From positions 3,286,001 to 3,350,000 of the forward strand of contig NZ_CP182493.1 of assembly GCF_052056295.1 (NCBI RefSeq): a DNA stretch of 64,000 nucleotides. The letters run 5' to 3'. Made by a program: the position numbers and the translations under genes. The stretch is from Catenovulum sp052056295. GTDB lineage: Bacteria; Pseudomonadota; Gammaproteobacteria; Enterobacterales; Alteromonadaceae. Numbering within the stretch: the first letter of the stretch is position 1; the number at the start of each line of letters is the position of its first letter. Under the pieces are notes generated by a model. It made no database searches and was not told the DNA's origin. It worked only from the letters and a program-made list of their open reading frames with translations. This document shows positions 25,523 to 34,790 of the stretch, piece after piece.

Positions 25523-26508
25523 CGAGTCATTTTCTTGACAAAAACCACTACGAATAAAGCCATAGTAAAACTGCCAGTAAAAGCTTCACAAGCGGCTATT
25601 ACTCGAGAAGGCCCTGTTGGGGTTATATCACCATAGCCAAGGGTAGTAAAAGTCACTACGCTGTAATATAGCGCACTAAAAAACTCACTGATGTTTTGTG
25701 TCCATACTTGTTGGCTACTAAATTGAATTCTATCATCACCAAAATTCACCCCAAGGACAAAATACAAACAGGCACAGGTGAAAATCAGCATCATTGAAAA
25801 TGCAATTACATTGGCTGGCCTTTCACCATAACCGCAAAATAGATCTACCAGCTTAGATACTAGGCGCTCACGTGAATACTTGCGCATTTGCATACGCCGC
25901 ATAGTTAATTCTTTATGAATACAATAACCGGTTAAGTCAAACAGCCCTTGGTGCTCTGAAGCTTTACGAACGTCGCGGTATATTTCTTCTGCTTGCTCAA
26001 AGTTGTCTAAAGCTACATCATTTTTACCTTGTTTCATGGCTTCTAACGCGGTTGTTTCTTGAATTAGTTTGGCACCTAATTGAATATTATCTATTTTTGT
26101 CTGAATGAGCTTAGCACCAAGTAAATTGGTATTTTGTAGTTTAGCGCAATGCAAATTAGCTTCGGTTAAATCGGCTTTCATAAGTGAACCGCCATTTAAA
26201 CGAATGTTGAATAGGTGGGCATCACGCAAGTTGGCGCGGTAAAAATCTGAGCCGGAAAAATCGTAACCTAAATTGCTGCCACGTCTAACTAAGTTTACCC
26301 CTTCAAGATTGGCATATTTTAGCTGTAAACCTTGGGTAATCCCGCCGCTGCTGGCGTAGCGCTCTAGCTTATCGGTAAGCTCCATACCTTTTTTGTCGAA
26401 AGTTGGGTCATGCCAAAAACAAAAACCGTTACCCATATCTACTTCTTGGCAAAAACTACCATCTGGCGCACAGTACTTGCAGGTACCAAATTTGTTGTTG
26501 TCTTGCAT
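25519..26508 (-). CDS. pentapeptide-repeat protein with C-terminal K+ channel domain
   Basis: A 329-aa multi-domain membrane protein. The N-terminus (residues 9-33) has CKYCAPDG..C...FCFWHDP, spaced Cys/His that could bind metal. Residues about 60-150 form pentapeptide repeats (A/S-N/D-L-x-x: YANLEGVNL, YRANLRDAHL, LMKADLTEANL, LQNTNLLGAKL). A charged helical linker follows. The C-terminal part has two transmembrane helices (about 235-255 and 305-323) around the pore loop TFTTLGYGDITPTG, the K+ selectivity motif. It is likely a potassium channel with a beta-helix regulatory region on the cytoplasmic side. Convergent overlap with msrA. Confidence 0.85.
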   Translation of the reverse strand: MQDNNKFGTCKYCAPDGSFCQEVDMGNGFCFWHDPTFDKKGMELTDKLERYASSGGITQGLQLKYANLEGVNLVRRGSNLGYDFSGSDFYRANLRDAHLFNIRLNGGSLMKADLTEANLHCAKLQNTNLLGAKLIQTKIDNIQLGAKLIQETTALEAMKQGKNDVALDNFEQAEEIYRDVRKASEHQGLFDLTGYCIHKELTMRRMQMRKYSRERLVSKLVDLFCGYGERPANVIAFSMMLIFTCACLYFVLGVNFGDDRIQFSSQQVWTQNISEFFSALYYSVVTFTTLGYGDITPTGPSRVIAACEAFTGSFTMALFVVVFVKKMTR

Positions 26509-26588
26509 AGGAAATCTTCGTTATTTAATTATATTTGTTGTAACTAGCTTTACTCTAAGCCTAATGCAAGCTGCAGGTAACGCAAGTT

Positions 26589-28259
26589 TTAACGCCACTT
26601 TTTCTGTGGCGGATTCAATTTTTCCATCAAGCTATGATATTGTTTTTCTAACTCTTTATAGCGCTCAAATTGTTTACTTGGCAGCTCAATACCCTCTAAA
26701 GCTTGAAAGGCACTTTTTATCCGTTTCATTAAATCTTCAGGTTGTTTTTCACTCATCTCAATAAGTTTAATAATCGCAAGAATTAAGTTAAGTGTGCCAC
26801 CTGTATGTAACGGGGCATATTTCAGCGCGCTATCAAATTGGTGTAGGGCTAAAATATAATCTTGTTTTTTATAGGCTTCTATACCCGCTTGATTAAGTTG
26901 CTTAAAACCACGTTGGCGTTTTTTGTTTTCTTGTTTTAAGTGGTTAATAGTGTTCTTAATAAAGGGATTATTGTTGATTTGTTCGTTTTTGCATTCATCC
27001 GATATGTGATCTGCCAACTCGTATTCACCCATTTTGTACAGCAAACTAAGTTTGTCTGCAGCAAAAGGGTCTTCAGTGGCATTTTCATCTTGGGCATGAG
27101 CCGACATAACTTTGAATAATTGTTTTTTGGCATTGATTAAATGCTTGTCCATTGCCTCAAGCCGTGCATTACACAAGGTTTCAAATATAGTGTAGCTGGC
27201 TGCGTCTGTTATCAATTCGTCTTGTTTAGCCCTTTGAATGGCCAGTACTGCTTCTTGTTTAAGTTTGTTTTGTTCTGACTTTTCTTCACTATGTTCAGCC
27301 GCATTGATAGTCGCGCGAATATAATTGAGCAAATGAACACTATCTTGCTGAATTGACTTTCTTGTCATGTCTAAAATCGCTTTGCAAGCATCTTTGGCAA
27401 TATCGTACATATGGCTTGATTGAGCAATTTGGCAAAGCCTATATTGCCGTGTTACCGAGTAGGGGGATAATTCAGTTGCGCGGATCGCCATTTCAAGCGA
27501 GTGAGTCAAATCACCTTTAGCGTGAAACGCTTCGGCCATCAAATCGTATGAGTCGATAATCATAGGCGCTTGTTTCATCACTTCGGTCGCCAATACTATG
27601 GCTTCTTGATGTTTACCTTGATGGTGGTAAGTTCGGGCGAGCTGAATTTGCCCCCAAGTATAAGGTTTCACTTTTAACAGTTGTGTGAGCAAATATTCAG
27701 CTTGTTCATAGTGTTTTTGTTTGCACAGCAATTCAGCCAGCAAATTATTACAGAAATTGCGATAGCGATTGTTTTCACTAATCAGGCGTTTGCATTCCGA
27801 CATGGCCAGCGGAAAATCTTCTTCGTGCATGGCTTTATAGATAGACAATAAGTTGGAACGCTTGTGCATCGCCTTGTCTAACCTGTGTTTCAGCACATTT
27901 TGCGAAAATGGCTTCATAACATAGTCGTCGGGCTGCAGTTCTATTGCGCCAAGTACCATTGGCCTATGGTTTTCACCAGTCACCATTACCATGATGCAAT
28001 GAGCTGGAACTAGCTTTTTTGTGCGGATCTCTTCAACTATTTGCCGACCATTTTTGCGATGGCCACCTAAATTATAATCAACCAAGATAAAGTCAAATTC
28101 GTGGCTCTTAGCCGCTGATATAGCTGCTTCACCATTAGTGACCATTTGAATGTCTTTAACACCCAAATTAATCAGTATGCCTTTTAACATAACTTGAAAC
28201 GGGCGCTGATCATCAACAATTAAAAAGCGTTTGTCCTTGTACAAGGTTCCTGGTTGCAT
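26589..28259 (-). CDS. response regulator with TPR output region
   Basis: A 556-aa cytosolic protein. The receiver domain (about 8-130) has FLIVDDQRPFQ, phosphoacceptor D61 in ILVDYNLGG, MVTGEN and YVMKPFSQ. The rest is helical, with TPR-like pairs (YEQAEYLLTQLLKVKPYTWG, HHQGKHQEAIVLATEVMKQA, IEAYKKQDYILALHQFDSAL). There is no DNA-binding or enzymatic output, so it probably works by protein contact. The family is common in Vibrio/Alteromonas and has no agreed function. It is transcribed in the same direction as tRNA-Tyr, which lies 110 bp upstream. Confidence 0.85.
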   Translation of the reverse strand: MQPGTLYKDKRFLIVDDQRPFQVMLKGILINLGVKDIQMVTNGEAAISAAKSHEFDFILVDYNLGGHRKNGRQIVEEIRTKKLVPAHCIMVMVTGENHRPMVLGAIELQPDDYVMKPFSQNVLKHRLDKAMHKRSNLLSIYKAMHEEDFPLAMSECKRLISENNRYRNFCNNLLAELLCKQKHYEQAEYLLTQLLKVKPYTWGQIQLARTYHHQGKHQEAIVLATEVMKQAPMIIDSYDLMAEAFHAKGDLTHSLEMAIRATELSPYSVTRQYRLCQIAQSSHMYDIAKDACKAILDMTRKSIQQDSVHLLNYIRATINAAEHSEEKSEQNKLKQEAVLAIQRAKQDELITDAASYTIFETLCNARLEAMDKHLINAKKQLFKVMSAHAQDENATEDPFAADKLSLLYKMGEYELADHISDECKNEQINNNPFIKNTINHLKQENKKRQRGFKQLNQAGIEAYKKQDYILALHQFDSALKYAPLHTGGTLNLILAIIKLIEMSEKQPEDLMKRIKSAFQALEGIELPSKQFERYKELEKQYHSLMEKLNPPQKKWR

Positions 28260-28369
28260 AATAGGCGATATGATTTTCTAAAGATAAATTGAGTATTTAC
28301 TTTAATTTTGACTGTTGCAAGTGGCTTTTAAATTTAAAGAATTTAATTTTGGAATATACTGAAGAAAAG

Positions 28370-28454
28370 TGGTGGAGGGGGCTGGATTCGAACCAGCGAA
28401 GGCAGAGCCGTCAGATTTACAGTCTGATCCCTTTGGCCACTCGGGAACCCCTCC
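28370..28454 (-). tRNA. tRNA-Tyr (GTA anticodon)
   Basis: An 85-nt class II tRNA. The acceptor stem GGAGGGG (28454-28448) pairs with CCCCTCC (28380-28374), followed by discriminator A and an encoded CCA (28372-28370). The anticodon loop CTGTAAA gives GTA. There is a long variable arm and the T-loop GGTTCGAATCC. All parts are present, so it should be functional. A promoter with a GC-rich discriminator lies just upstream. Confidence 0.97.
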
Positions 28455-28460
28455 GGAAGA

Positions 28461-28496
28461 CGCCGCGCATACTATCAAATTAAATTGTGCTGTAAA
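28461..28496 (-). promoter_or_regulatory. tRNA-Tyr promoter with GC-rich discriminator
   Basis: On the minus strand: TTTACA (-35, 28496-28491), 16-bp spacer, TAGTAT (-10, 28474-28469), then GCGCGGCG before the tRNA. The GC-rich discriminator is typical of stable-RNA promoters under stringent control. The position gives a short leader before the mature tRNA. Confidence 0.65.
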
Positions 28497-28583
28497 GCTT
28501 TTTTATAAAAAAACTTAAGTTTTTTTTTCAAAGGCCGATGTAAAGAGTAACTTTTACTCATATTGATTAATTACTCAGCAAAA

Positions 28584-29063
28584 ATGCAAATTATCAACGA
28601 AGGACATATTTCAAATTCGCTTAATCGCGCTTTGGAACAAAATCACCGCGGTGATTTTGCTTTGTTGTTAGCTATGCTGGATGAAAATGTTTGTGAAAAC
28701 GCCCAATTTAAAATTGCTAAACAGCAACAACAAGCTTTTGAATCTGACGAAGCTTATTTAAAACAACAACTGGGTGTTGTTCATCAATATAAAGTGGCGG
28801 CAGACGATGCCGCTTTTGAATCAGCGCTTGATCAAAGTTATGCGCTAAATTTTGCAGGACTAGCAATGAACAAACTTGTTGCTTGTTTAAATCCCCCCGC
28901 GTTATCACAATTTAATGATAAAGCTAAAGTCGACCAGCATGTAATTGATAATTTATCGTTACATGCACGCAATCGTTTGTTTGCATTACAGCAAGCCGCA
29001 GACGAGCAGCAACCAACTCAAACTGATCCCACACTGTTATACGATATTCTTCAAGCGGTTTAA
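28584..29063 (+). CDS. small conserved-type protein upstream of flhA, unknown function
   Basis: A 159-aa soluble protein starting MQIINEGHISNSLNRALEQN with RGDFALLLAMLDENV at residues about 23-37. It is helical and Gln/Ala-rich, with no membrane segment. It resembles an uncharacterised gammaproteobacterial family sometimes labelled VC2046/SO_2500 (recalled pattern, not verified). An in-frame TTG at 28563 exists, but the ATG at 28584 fits the family start better. It lies 64 bp before flhA, with a sigma-54-like site between them, so it is probably not the first gene of the flagellar operon. Confidence 0.65.
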   Translation: MQIINEGHISNSLNRALEQNHRGDFALLLAMLDENVCENAQFKIAKQQQQAFESDEAYLKQQLGVVHQYKVAADDAAFESALDQSYALNFAGLAMNKLVACLNPPALSQFNDKAKVDQHVIDNLSLHARNRLFALQQAADEQQPTQTDPTLLYDILQAV

Positions 29064-29069
29064 GCAGCC

Positions 29070-29085
29070 TGGCCTTATTTTTGCA
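29070..29085 (+). promoter_or_regulatory. sigma-54-type -24/-12 promoter before flhA
   Basis: TGGCCTTATTTTTGCA: GG (29071-29072) and GC (29083-29084) are separated by exactly 10 bases, as RpoN promoters require, with good matches to TGGC and TTGCA. It lies 42 bp before the flhA ATG. In polar-flagellum bacteria the flhA-flhF-flhG-fliA operon is a class II, FlrA/RpoN-dependent unit, which agrees. Confidence 0.65.
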
Positions 29086-29126
29086 AAGCTAGCCTCACTT
29101 ATATGAGGGTGCTGGATTATTGACGT

Positions 29127-31280
29127 ATGCAGTTAACGCAAACTTTGCAAAAATTTAATTTGAGTAAAGACAGTTTCCAACAAATGACAGGATTTGGTGT
29201 CGCATTTGTTGTTTTGGCCATACTTGCTATGGTTGTTTTACCTTTGCCGGCCATCCTATTAGATATTTTGTTTTCGTTTAATATCGCTTTGTCTATGGTG
29301 ATATTGCTGGTGGTTATTTACACGTTAAAACCACTGGAATTTGGCGCTTTCCCGACCGTTATCTTAATTGCAACAGTTTTGCGTTTGGCGTTAAACATTG
29401 CGTCTACCCGTATCGTTTTGCTTGAAGGCCACAATGGTGGTGATGCAGCCGGACAAGTTATCGCCTCTTTTGGTGAGGTGGTGATAGGTGGCAACTACGC
29501 AGTTGGTTTAGTTGTTTTTGCCATTTTAATGATTATTAACTTTAAAGTTGTGACTGCGGGTGCAGGTCGTATTTCTGAAGTAAGTGCTCGTTTTACCTTA
29601 GACAGTATGCCAGGTAAACAAATGGCGATAGATGCCGACTTAAACGCAGGTTTTATTAGCCAAGAAGAAGCGGTTGTACGCCGTAAAGAAATTACTGACG
29701 AAGCAGATTTTTATGGTTCTATGGACGGTGCGAGTAAATTCGTAAAAGGTGATGCGATAGCTGGTTTGTTGATCATGTTAATCAATATTGCCGGTGGTTT
29801 GATTATTGGCATGGTTCAGCACGATCTTAACTTTTCTGATGCAATCGAAATTTATACCTTATTAACTATAGGTGATGGTTTGGTTGCACAAATTCCATCA
29901 CTTTTAATGTCGGTTGGCACAGCAATCATAGTTACGCGTCAAAATACTTCGGTTGATTTGGGCGACCAATTAACTGATCAGTTGGGTAACTCCAAAGCTT
30001 TATATATAGCCGCCGCTATTTTATTTGTTATGGGCATAGTGCCGGGTATGCCACATATTGCATTCCTTGGTTTGGCTGCTGTTGTTGCGGGTGCGGCATA
30101 TTGGCTGAATAAACAAGGTAGTGAAGCACCAAAATCAAAATCAGGTGCATTAATCAAAGGGCGCGATGGTAATAAAGCTGGTTCAGCCAATGCTGGCAAC
30201 AAAGCGCTTCCAGGAAATGCGGCACCTGCGGCAGAGCCTCAAGAAATCAGCTGGGATGATGTTCAACCTATGGATGTAATTGGTCTAGAAGTTGGCTATA
30301 GACTCATTCCTCTAGTGGATAAATCACAAGGTGGTGAACTGCTTTCACGAATTAAGGGTGTTAGGAAAAAAATGTCGCAAGAAATGGGCTTTTTGGTGCC
30401 TGCAGTGCACATTCGCGACAACTTAGATTTATCACCAAATGTTTATCGAATTTCTTTAATGGGTGTAGTGATAGGCCAAGCTGAAATTTATCACGACAAA
30501 GAAATGGCGATTAATCCAGGACAAGTATTTGGTAATCTTAAAGGGGTTAAAACAACAGATCCTGCATTTGGGCTAGAAGCTGTGTGGATTAACCCTGACC
30601 AACGCGAACAAGCTCAAACCCTAGGTTATACAGTCGTAGATGCTTCGACCGTCGTTGCGACTCACTTAAGTCAGTTGCTAACCAATAACGCATGGCAATT
30701 AATTGGCCATGAAGAAGCGCAAAACTTAATGGATATGTTGGCGAAATCTTATCCTAAGTTGGTTGAAGGTTTAGTGCCTGACATCTTAAGTTTGTCGTGT
30801 GTCGTAAAAGTTATGCAAAATTTATTGTTTGAAGGTGTGGCAATTCGTGACATGCGTACCATAGTTCAAACCTTAGTTGAGTATGCACCTAAGAGCCAAG
30901 ACCCCGATGTACTAACGGCTGCGATACGAATTTCGCTGCGAAAATTAATTGTTCAAGAAATATCCAATGGCTTAGATGAACTGCCTGTCATAACTTTGGC
31001 GCCAGAGTTGGAGCAAATATTGCATCAATCTATGCAAGCAGGTGGAGCAGAAGGTGGTGGTATAGAGCCAGGGCTTGCAGAGCGCATACAAAATGCCTTG
31101 CAAGAATCATCTCAACAACAAGAGATGAATGGTGAACCATCAGTGTTGTTAACCTCCGGCATACTTAGAAATGTGCTGGCTAGGTTTACCAAACACACTG
31201 TACCCGGATTACATGTGCTGTCGTATCAAGAGATACCGGATGATAAACAAATTCGTATCGTTCACTCGATAGGGCAGTAA
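29127..31280 (+). CDS. flhA: flagellar export gate protein FlhA
   Basis: A 717-aa inner-membrane component of the flagellar type III export apparatus. The N-terminal half has about eight transmembrane helices with the conserved cytoplasmic FHIPEP-type loop (around VLEGHNGGDAAGQVIASFGE and RISEVSARFTLDSMPGKQMAIDADLNAG). The C-terminal cytosolic half binds export substrates and chaperones (DVIGLEVGYRLIPLVD, NPGQVFG). An Ala/Gly/Lys-rich linker at about 335-370 joins them. First gene of the flagellar regulatory run; start at the ATG at 29127. Confidence 0.96.
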   Translation: MQLTQTLQKFNLSKDSFQQMTGFGVAFVVLAILAMVVLPLPAILLDILFSFNIALSMVILLVVIYTLKPLEFGAFPTVILIATVLRLALNIASTRIVLLEGHNGGDAAGQVIASFGEVVIGGNYAVGLVVFAILMIINFKVVTAGAGRISEVSARFTLDSMPGKQMAIDADLNAGFISQEEAVVRRKEITDEADFYGSMDGASKFVKGDAIAGLLIMLINIAGGLIIGMVQHDLNFSDAIEIYTLLTIGDGLVAQIPSLLMSVGTAIIVTRQNTSVDLGDQLTDQLGNSKALYIAAAILFVMGIVPGMPHIAFLGLAAVVAGAAYWLNKQGSEAPKSKSGALIKGRDGNKAGSANAGNKALPGNAAPAAEPQEISWDDVQPMDVIGLEVGYRLIPLVDKSQGGELLSRIKGVRKKMSQEMGFLVPAVHIRDNLDLSPNVYRISLMGVVIGQAEIYHDKEMAINPGQVFGNLKGVKTTDPAFGLEAVWINPDQREQAQTLGYTVVDASTVVATHLSQLLTNNAWQLIGHEEAQNLMDMLAKSYPKLVEGLVPDILSLSCVVKVMQNLLFEGVAIRDMRTIVQTLVEYAPKSQDPDVLTAAIRISLRKLIVQEISNGLDELPVITLAPELEQILHQSMQAGGAEGGGIEPGLAERIQNALQESSQQQEMNGEPSVLLTSGILRNVLARFTKHTVPGLHVLSYQEIPDDKQIRIVHSIGQ

Positions 31281-31346
31281 CGTCAAATATTTGTCTGAGC
31301 ATTGCTTTGTCCGTGCATAGAAATGCAGCGTGGCTGAGGAGGATTG

Positions 31347-32750
31347 ATGAAAATTAAAAGGTTTGTAGCAAAAGATATTCGTTCGGCATTAAATCAAGTT
31401 AAAGCGACTTTAGGGCCTGATGCTGTCATTATGTCAAATACCAAAGTACCAGAAGGTATCGAGATAGTTGCAGCAATTGATGCAGAACCGGCACAACAAG
31501 CTTCACAGCCAGTAGCGGCGGCTCCAACTGCACCTGTTCGCGAAGAAGCTGAAGAAATTAAAATGTCTGATAGCTTACAGTCTTTATTACAACGTCAAAG
31601 CCAACCTGCACAGGCATCCAGTCGTGTACACAACAATCGTCAAGAAAGTGACATGCAAAAAAACTTACGTGCCAACAAACAACGTATGATGCGTTCACTA
31701 GCTGCTTCAGTTGACCAAGACGAAATGGAAGATGATTGGCGCAATTCGCCATTGTTGCAAGCTTCACAACCTCAAACTCACGCAAAACCTGTACAAGCAC
31801 AAGCTCAACCAGAATCAAATAATGAAGAGCTAACATCGATTAAAGCTGAGATGGCCGAACTTAGAAGTTTATTACAACATCAAGTTTCTGGCTTGATGTG
31901 GCAAGAAATGGCGCGCAGTGAACCGATTCGCGCTTATATTGTTGACCGTATGGTTAAAATGGGTATCTCAAGTGACGTTGCAGATCAAATAGCCAGCTTT
32001 TTACCAAGTGACATAGATCAAAATGAAGCTTGGGAACATGCGTTAGACTTATTAACAAATCAAATTAATGTAACCAACAATGACATAATGCGTCGTGGTG
32101 GCGTAGTGGCATTGTTAGGGCCAACCGGCGTGGGTAAAACAACCACAGTGGCTAAGCTAGCTGCGCATTTCGCGAAAAAACATGGTGCAGACTCAGTTGC
32201 TTTAGTAACAACCGACACATATCGCATTGGTGCACATGAACAATTACAAACTTATGCGAAAATTATTGGCTGTCCGTGTAAGGTTGTATCACACTCAGAA
32301 GAATTGGCTGATACACTTCACCAGTTACGTAATCGTAAACTAGTATTAATTGACACCGCAGGTGTTGGCCAACGTGATTTACGTTTAGCTGAACAATTAG
32401 ATAGCCTGATGAAATCAACTAATGTTAAGATTCGAAGTTACTTAGTATTACAGGCTACAGCACAGCGCCGCGTTTTAATGGAAGCTGTGCAACAATTTAA
32501 ACGAATTTCGTTATCAGGTTGTATTTTCACCAAATTAGATGAAAGCATGAGTTTGGGAGAAATTATTAGTGTTGCCATTCAAAATGCCCTGCCAATCGGG
32601 TATCTTACTGATGGTCAGCGCGTGCCAGAGGATATAAAAGCAGCAAGTGCACAATATTTAACCGATAAGGCAGCCGGATTAATGGACGAAAGAGATTTTT
32701 CTCATCCATACTGGTTTACAGATGGCGCAAGACAGCCTATATATAAATAA
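31347..32750 (+). CDS. flhF: flagellar SRP-like GTPase FlhF
   Basis: A 467-aa GTPase that fixes polar flagellum position. The basic N-terminus is MKIKRFVAKDIRSALNQVKATLGPDAVIMSNTKV. A Gln/Ala-rich variable B region follows (about 50-170). The SRP-type G domain has LLGPTGVGKTTTVAKLAA, VTTDTYRIGAHEQLQTYA, LIDTAGVGQRD and TKLDES. The ATG at 31347 is chosen because GAGGAGGA lies just upstream; an in-frame TTG directly precedes it. It works against FlhG, encoded next. Confidence 0.95.
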   Translation: MKIKRFVAKDIRSALNQVKATLGPDAVIMSNTKVPEGIEIVAAIDAEPAQQASQPVAAAPTAPVREEAEEIKMSDSLQSLLQRQSQPAQASSRVHNNRQESDMQKNLRANKQRMMRSLAASVDQDEMEDDWRNSPLLQASQPQTHAKPVQAQAQPESNNEELTSIKAEMAELRSLLQHQVSGLMWQEMARSEPIRAYIVDRMVKMGISSDVADQIASFLPSDIDQNEAWEHALDLLTNQINVTNNDIMRRGGVVALLGPTGVGKTTTVAKLAAHFAKKHGADSVALVTTDTYRIGAHEQLQTYAKIIGCPCKVVSHSEELADTLHQLRNRKLVLIDTAGVGQRDLRLAEQLDSLMKSTNVKIRSYLVLQATAQRRVLMEAVQQFKRISLSGCIFTKLDESMSLGEIISVAIQNALPIGYLTDGQRVPEDIKAASAQYLTDKAAGLMDERDFSHPYWFTDGARQPIYK

Positions 32751-32756
32751 GAATTT

Positions 32757-33620
32757 ATGAAGATAATGAACCAGTTAGGTGATCAGGCCAATGGCCTTCG
32801 AAATATGAAGCAAAAAAGAGTAAAAGTAATTGCAGTCACAGGCGGCAAAGGTGGCGTTGGTAAAAGCAATGTATCGCTGAATATGGCTGTTGCAATGGCA
32901 CAGCAAGGCAAGCGTGTACTCGTTTTTGATGCTGACTTAGGTTTAGCCAATGTTGACGTAATGTTGGGATTGCGTGTAGAGAAGAATTTATCTCATTTAT
33001 TAGCGGGAGAATGTGGCTTAGACGACATATTGTTAACAGGTCCGCATGGTATTCAAATTGTTCCTGCTACTTCTGGTACACGTAATATGGTTGAGCTAAC
33101 GCCACAGGAGCACGCTGGCTTAATCCGAGCATTTAGTGAATTGCAAAAAGATTTTGATGTATTAATTGTTGATACCGCAGCAGGTATTTCTGACATGGTG
33201 CTGAGTTTTTCCCGTGCAGCACAAGATGTCATGGTTGTGGTATGTGATGAACCCACCTCAATTACAGATGCTTACGCATTAATGAAAGTATTGAATCGTG
33301 ATTTTGGCGTATTTCGTTTCAAAATAGTTGCCAACATGGTTCGTTCAATGCGTGAAGGTCAAGAATTATTTGCTAAACTATCCAAAGTTACTGATAGATT
33401 TTTAGACGTAGCCATTGAATTGGTTGCGATAATACCGTTTGACGAAAATATTAGAAAATCGGTCAGACGACAGAAAACAATCGTAGATGCGTTTCCGAAA
33501 TCACCTGCCGCTATCGCCTTTAAAACCTTGGCGGCAAAAGCGGGACGCTGGCCCATACCAGATAATGCAACTGGGCATCTAGAATTTTTCATTGAACAAT
33601 TGGTTGCACCAGGAGCTTAG
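32757..33620 (+). CDS. flhG: MinD-like ATPase FlhG/FleN, flagellar number regulator
   Basis: A 287-aa ParA/MinD ATPase. The N-terminal DQANGLRNM segment is the FlhF-activating type. The deviant Walker A is VTGGKGGVGKSNVSLNMA, followed by VFDADLGLANVDVMLGL and VDTAAGISDMVLSF. The C-terminus lacks an obvious strong amphipathic membrane helix but has RRQKTIVDAFPKSPAAIAF. It limits flagellar number and restrains the master regulator in polar species. The start is either ATG 32757 or ATG 32766; neither has a strong ribosome site. Confidence 0.95.
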   Translation: MKIMNQLGDQANGLRNMKQKRVKVIAVTGGKGGVGKSNVSLNMAVAMAQQGKRVLVFDADLGLANVDVMLGLRVEKNLSHLLAGECGLDDILLTGPHGIQIVPATSGTRNMVELTPQEHAGLIRAFSELQKDFDVLIVDTAAGISDMVLSFSRAAQDVMVVVCDEPTSITDAYALMKVLNRDFGVFRFKIVANMVRSMREGQELFAKLSKVTDRFLDVAIELVAIIPFDENIRKSVRRQKTIVDAFPKSPAAIAFKTLAAKAGRWPIPDNATGHLEFFIEQLVAPGA

Positions 33621-33626
33621 TCTGTT

Positions 33627-34349
33627 GTGAATAAAGTGGCGGCTTACCAAACTGTAGATCAAAAACAGGCATTGGTGGAAATGCATGCTGGTTTAGTTAA
33701 ACGCATCGCTCATCATATGATGGCGCGTTTACCCGCCAGTGTTCAGGTTGATGACCTGATTCAAGCTGGCATGATAGGTTTGCTTGAAGCTTCGAAAAAT
33801 TTTGATGGTAGTAAAGGCGCAAGTTTTGAAACTTTCGCTGGTATTCGAATTCGAGGTGCAATGTTAGACGAGATCCGTCGTGGTGATTGGGCACCTCGTT
33901 CTGTACACAAAAACAGCCGTATGATTTCTCAAGCAATCGCCGAAGTAGAAAAAGAAACTGGCCGTGATGCAAGAGATGCAGAAGTAGCTGAAAAACTTGA
34001 TATTTCGCTAGATGAGTACCATCATATTTTAAATGATGTAAATTGTGGCAAGATAATTGGCATCGAAGATTTAGGTGTTACCGAAGACGTTATCGGTAGT
34101 CCCGACAGCAAAAATGCTGACGAGCCATTTGAAGATATGGCTCATGGCGCTTTCCAAGGCGCCTTAGTCAAGGCAATTGAAACTTTACCCGAAAGAGAAG
34201 CGTTAGTTTTATCCTTGTACTATGATGAAGAATTAAACTTAAAAGAAATCGGTGCAGTGTTAGACGTAAGTGAATCGCGCGTGAGTCAGATTCACAGCCA
34301 AGCTATGCACAGGTTAAAAGCCAGATTAAAAAGCTGGCAACAGATATAA
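33627..34349 (+). CDS. fliA: RNA polymerase sigma-28 factor FliA
   Basis: A 240-aa sigma factor. Region 2 has LVKRIAHHMMARLPASVQVDDLIQAGMIGLLEA and the FETFAGIRIRGAMLDEIRRGDW promoter-melting part. Region 4 ends in LKEIGAVLDVSESRVSQIHSQAMHRLKA. It directs late flagellar and chemotaxis genes; the flagellin gene in this window has a near-perfect FliA promoter. GTG start at 33627, 6 bp after flhG. Confidence 0.96.
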   Translation: MNKVAAYQTVDQKQALVEMHAGLVKRIAHHMMARLPASVQVDDLIQAGMIGLLEASKNFDGSKGASFETFAGIRIRGAMLDEIRRGDWAPRSVHKNSRMISQAIAEVEKETGRDARDAEVAEKLDISLDEYHHILNDVNCGKIIGIEDLGVTEDVIGSPDSKNADEPFEDMAHGAFQGALVKAIETLPEREALVLSLYYDEELNLKEIGAVLDVSESRVSQIHSQAMHRLKARLKSWQQI

Positions 34350-34387
34350 TTTGATTTGCTACATAATAATCGCGAGCGGAGGAAGCT

Positions 34388-34771
34388 TTGGACAAGAATA
34401 TGAAAGTGCTAGTTGTAGACGATTTCTCAACTATGCGACGCATTATTAAGAACTTACTGCGAGACCTAGGTTTTACAAATGTGTCAGAAGCAGATGACGG
34501 CGCTACTGCCTTGCCTATGTTGCAAAATGGTGATTTTGAATTTGTTGTAACAGATTGGAATATGCCAGGCATGCAAGGCATCGACTTGTTAAGAGCCATT
34601 CGTGCAGATGCAAAATTAAAACATATCCCTGTTTTAATGGTTACGGCAGAAGCGAAAAAAGAACAGATTATTGCAGCAGCTCAAGCTGGTGTAAATGGAT
34701 ACATAGTTAAACCATTTACCGCAGCTACATTAAAAGAGAAGCTCGATAAGATATTCGAACGTTTAGGTTAA
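34388..34771 (+). CDS. cheY: chemotaxis response regulator CheY
   Basis: A 127-aa receiver that binds the flagellar switch when phosphorylated. DDFSTMRRIIKNLLRDLG is the classic CheY opening. The phosphoacceptor is D56 in VVTDWNMPGMQG, with T in MVTAEAKKEQI and K in YIVKPFTAATL. The TTG at 34388 is preferred to the ATG at 34400 because GGAGGAAG lies 6-10 bases before it and the family often starts MDKNMK. Confidence 0.95.
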   Translation: MDKNMKVLVVDDFSTMRRIIKNLLRDLGFTNVSEADDGATALPMLQNGDFEFVVTDWNMPGMQGIDLLRAIRADAKLKHIPVLMVTAEAKKEQIIAAAQAGVNGYIVKPFTAATLKEKLDKIFERLG

Positions 34772-34790
34772 GTGATTTAGGAGAATTCTA

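Noticed and set aside
28289..28483. 64-codon plus-strand frame containing WWRGLDSNQRRQ
   Set aside because: It reads across the antisense strand of tRNA-Tyr; this peptide is a well-known artefact of translating tRNA genes backwards.
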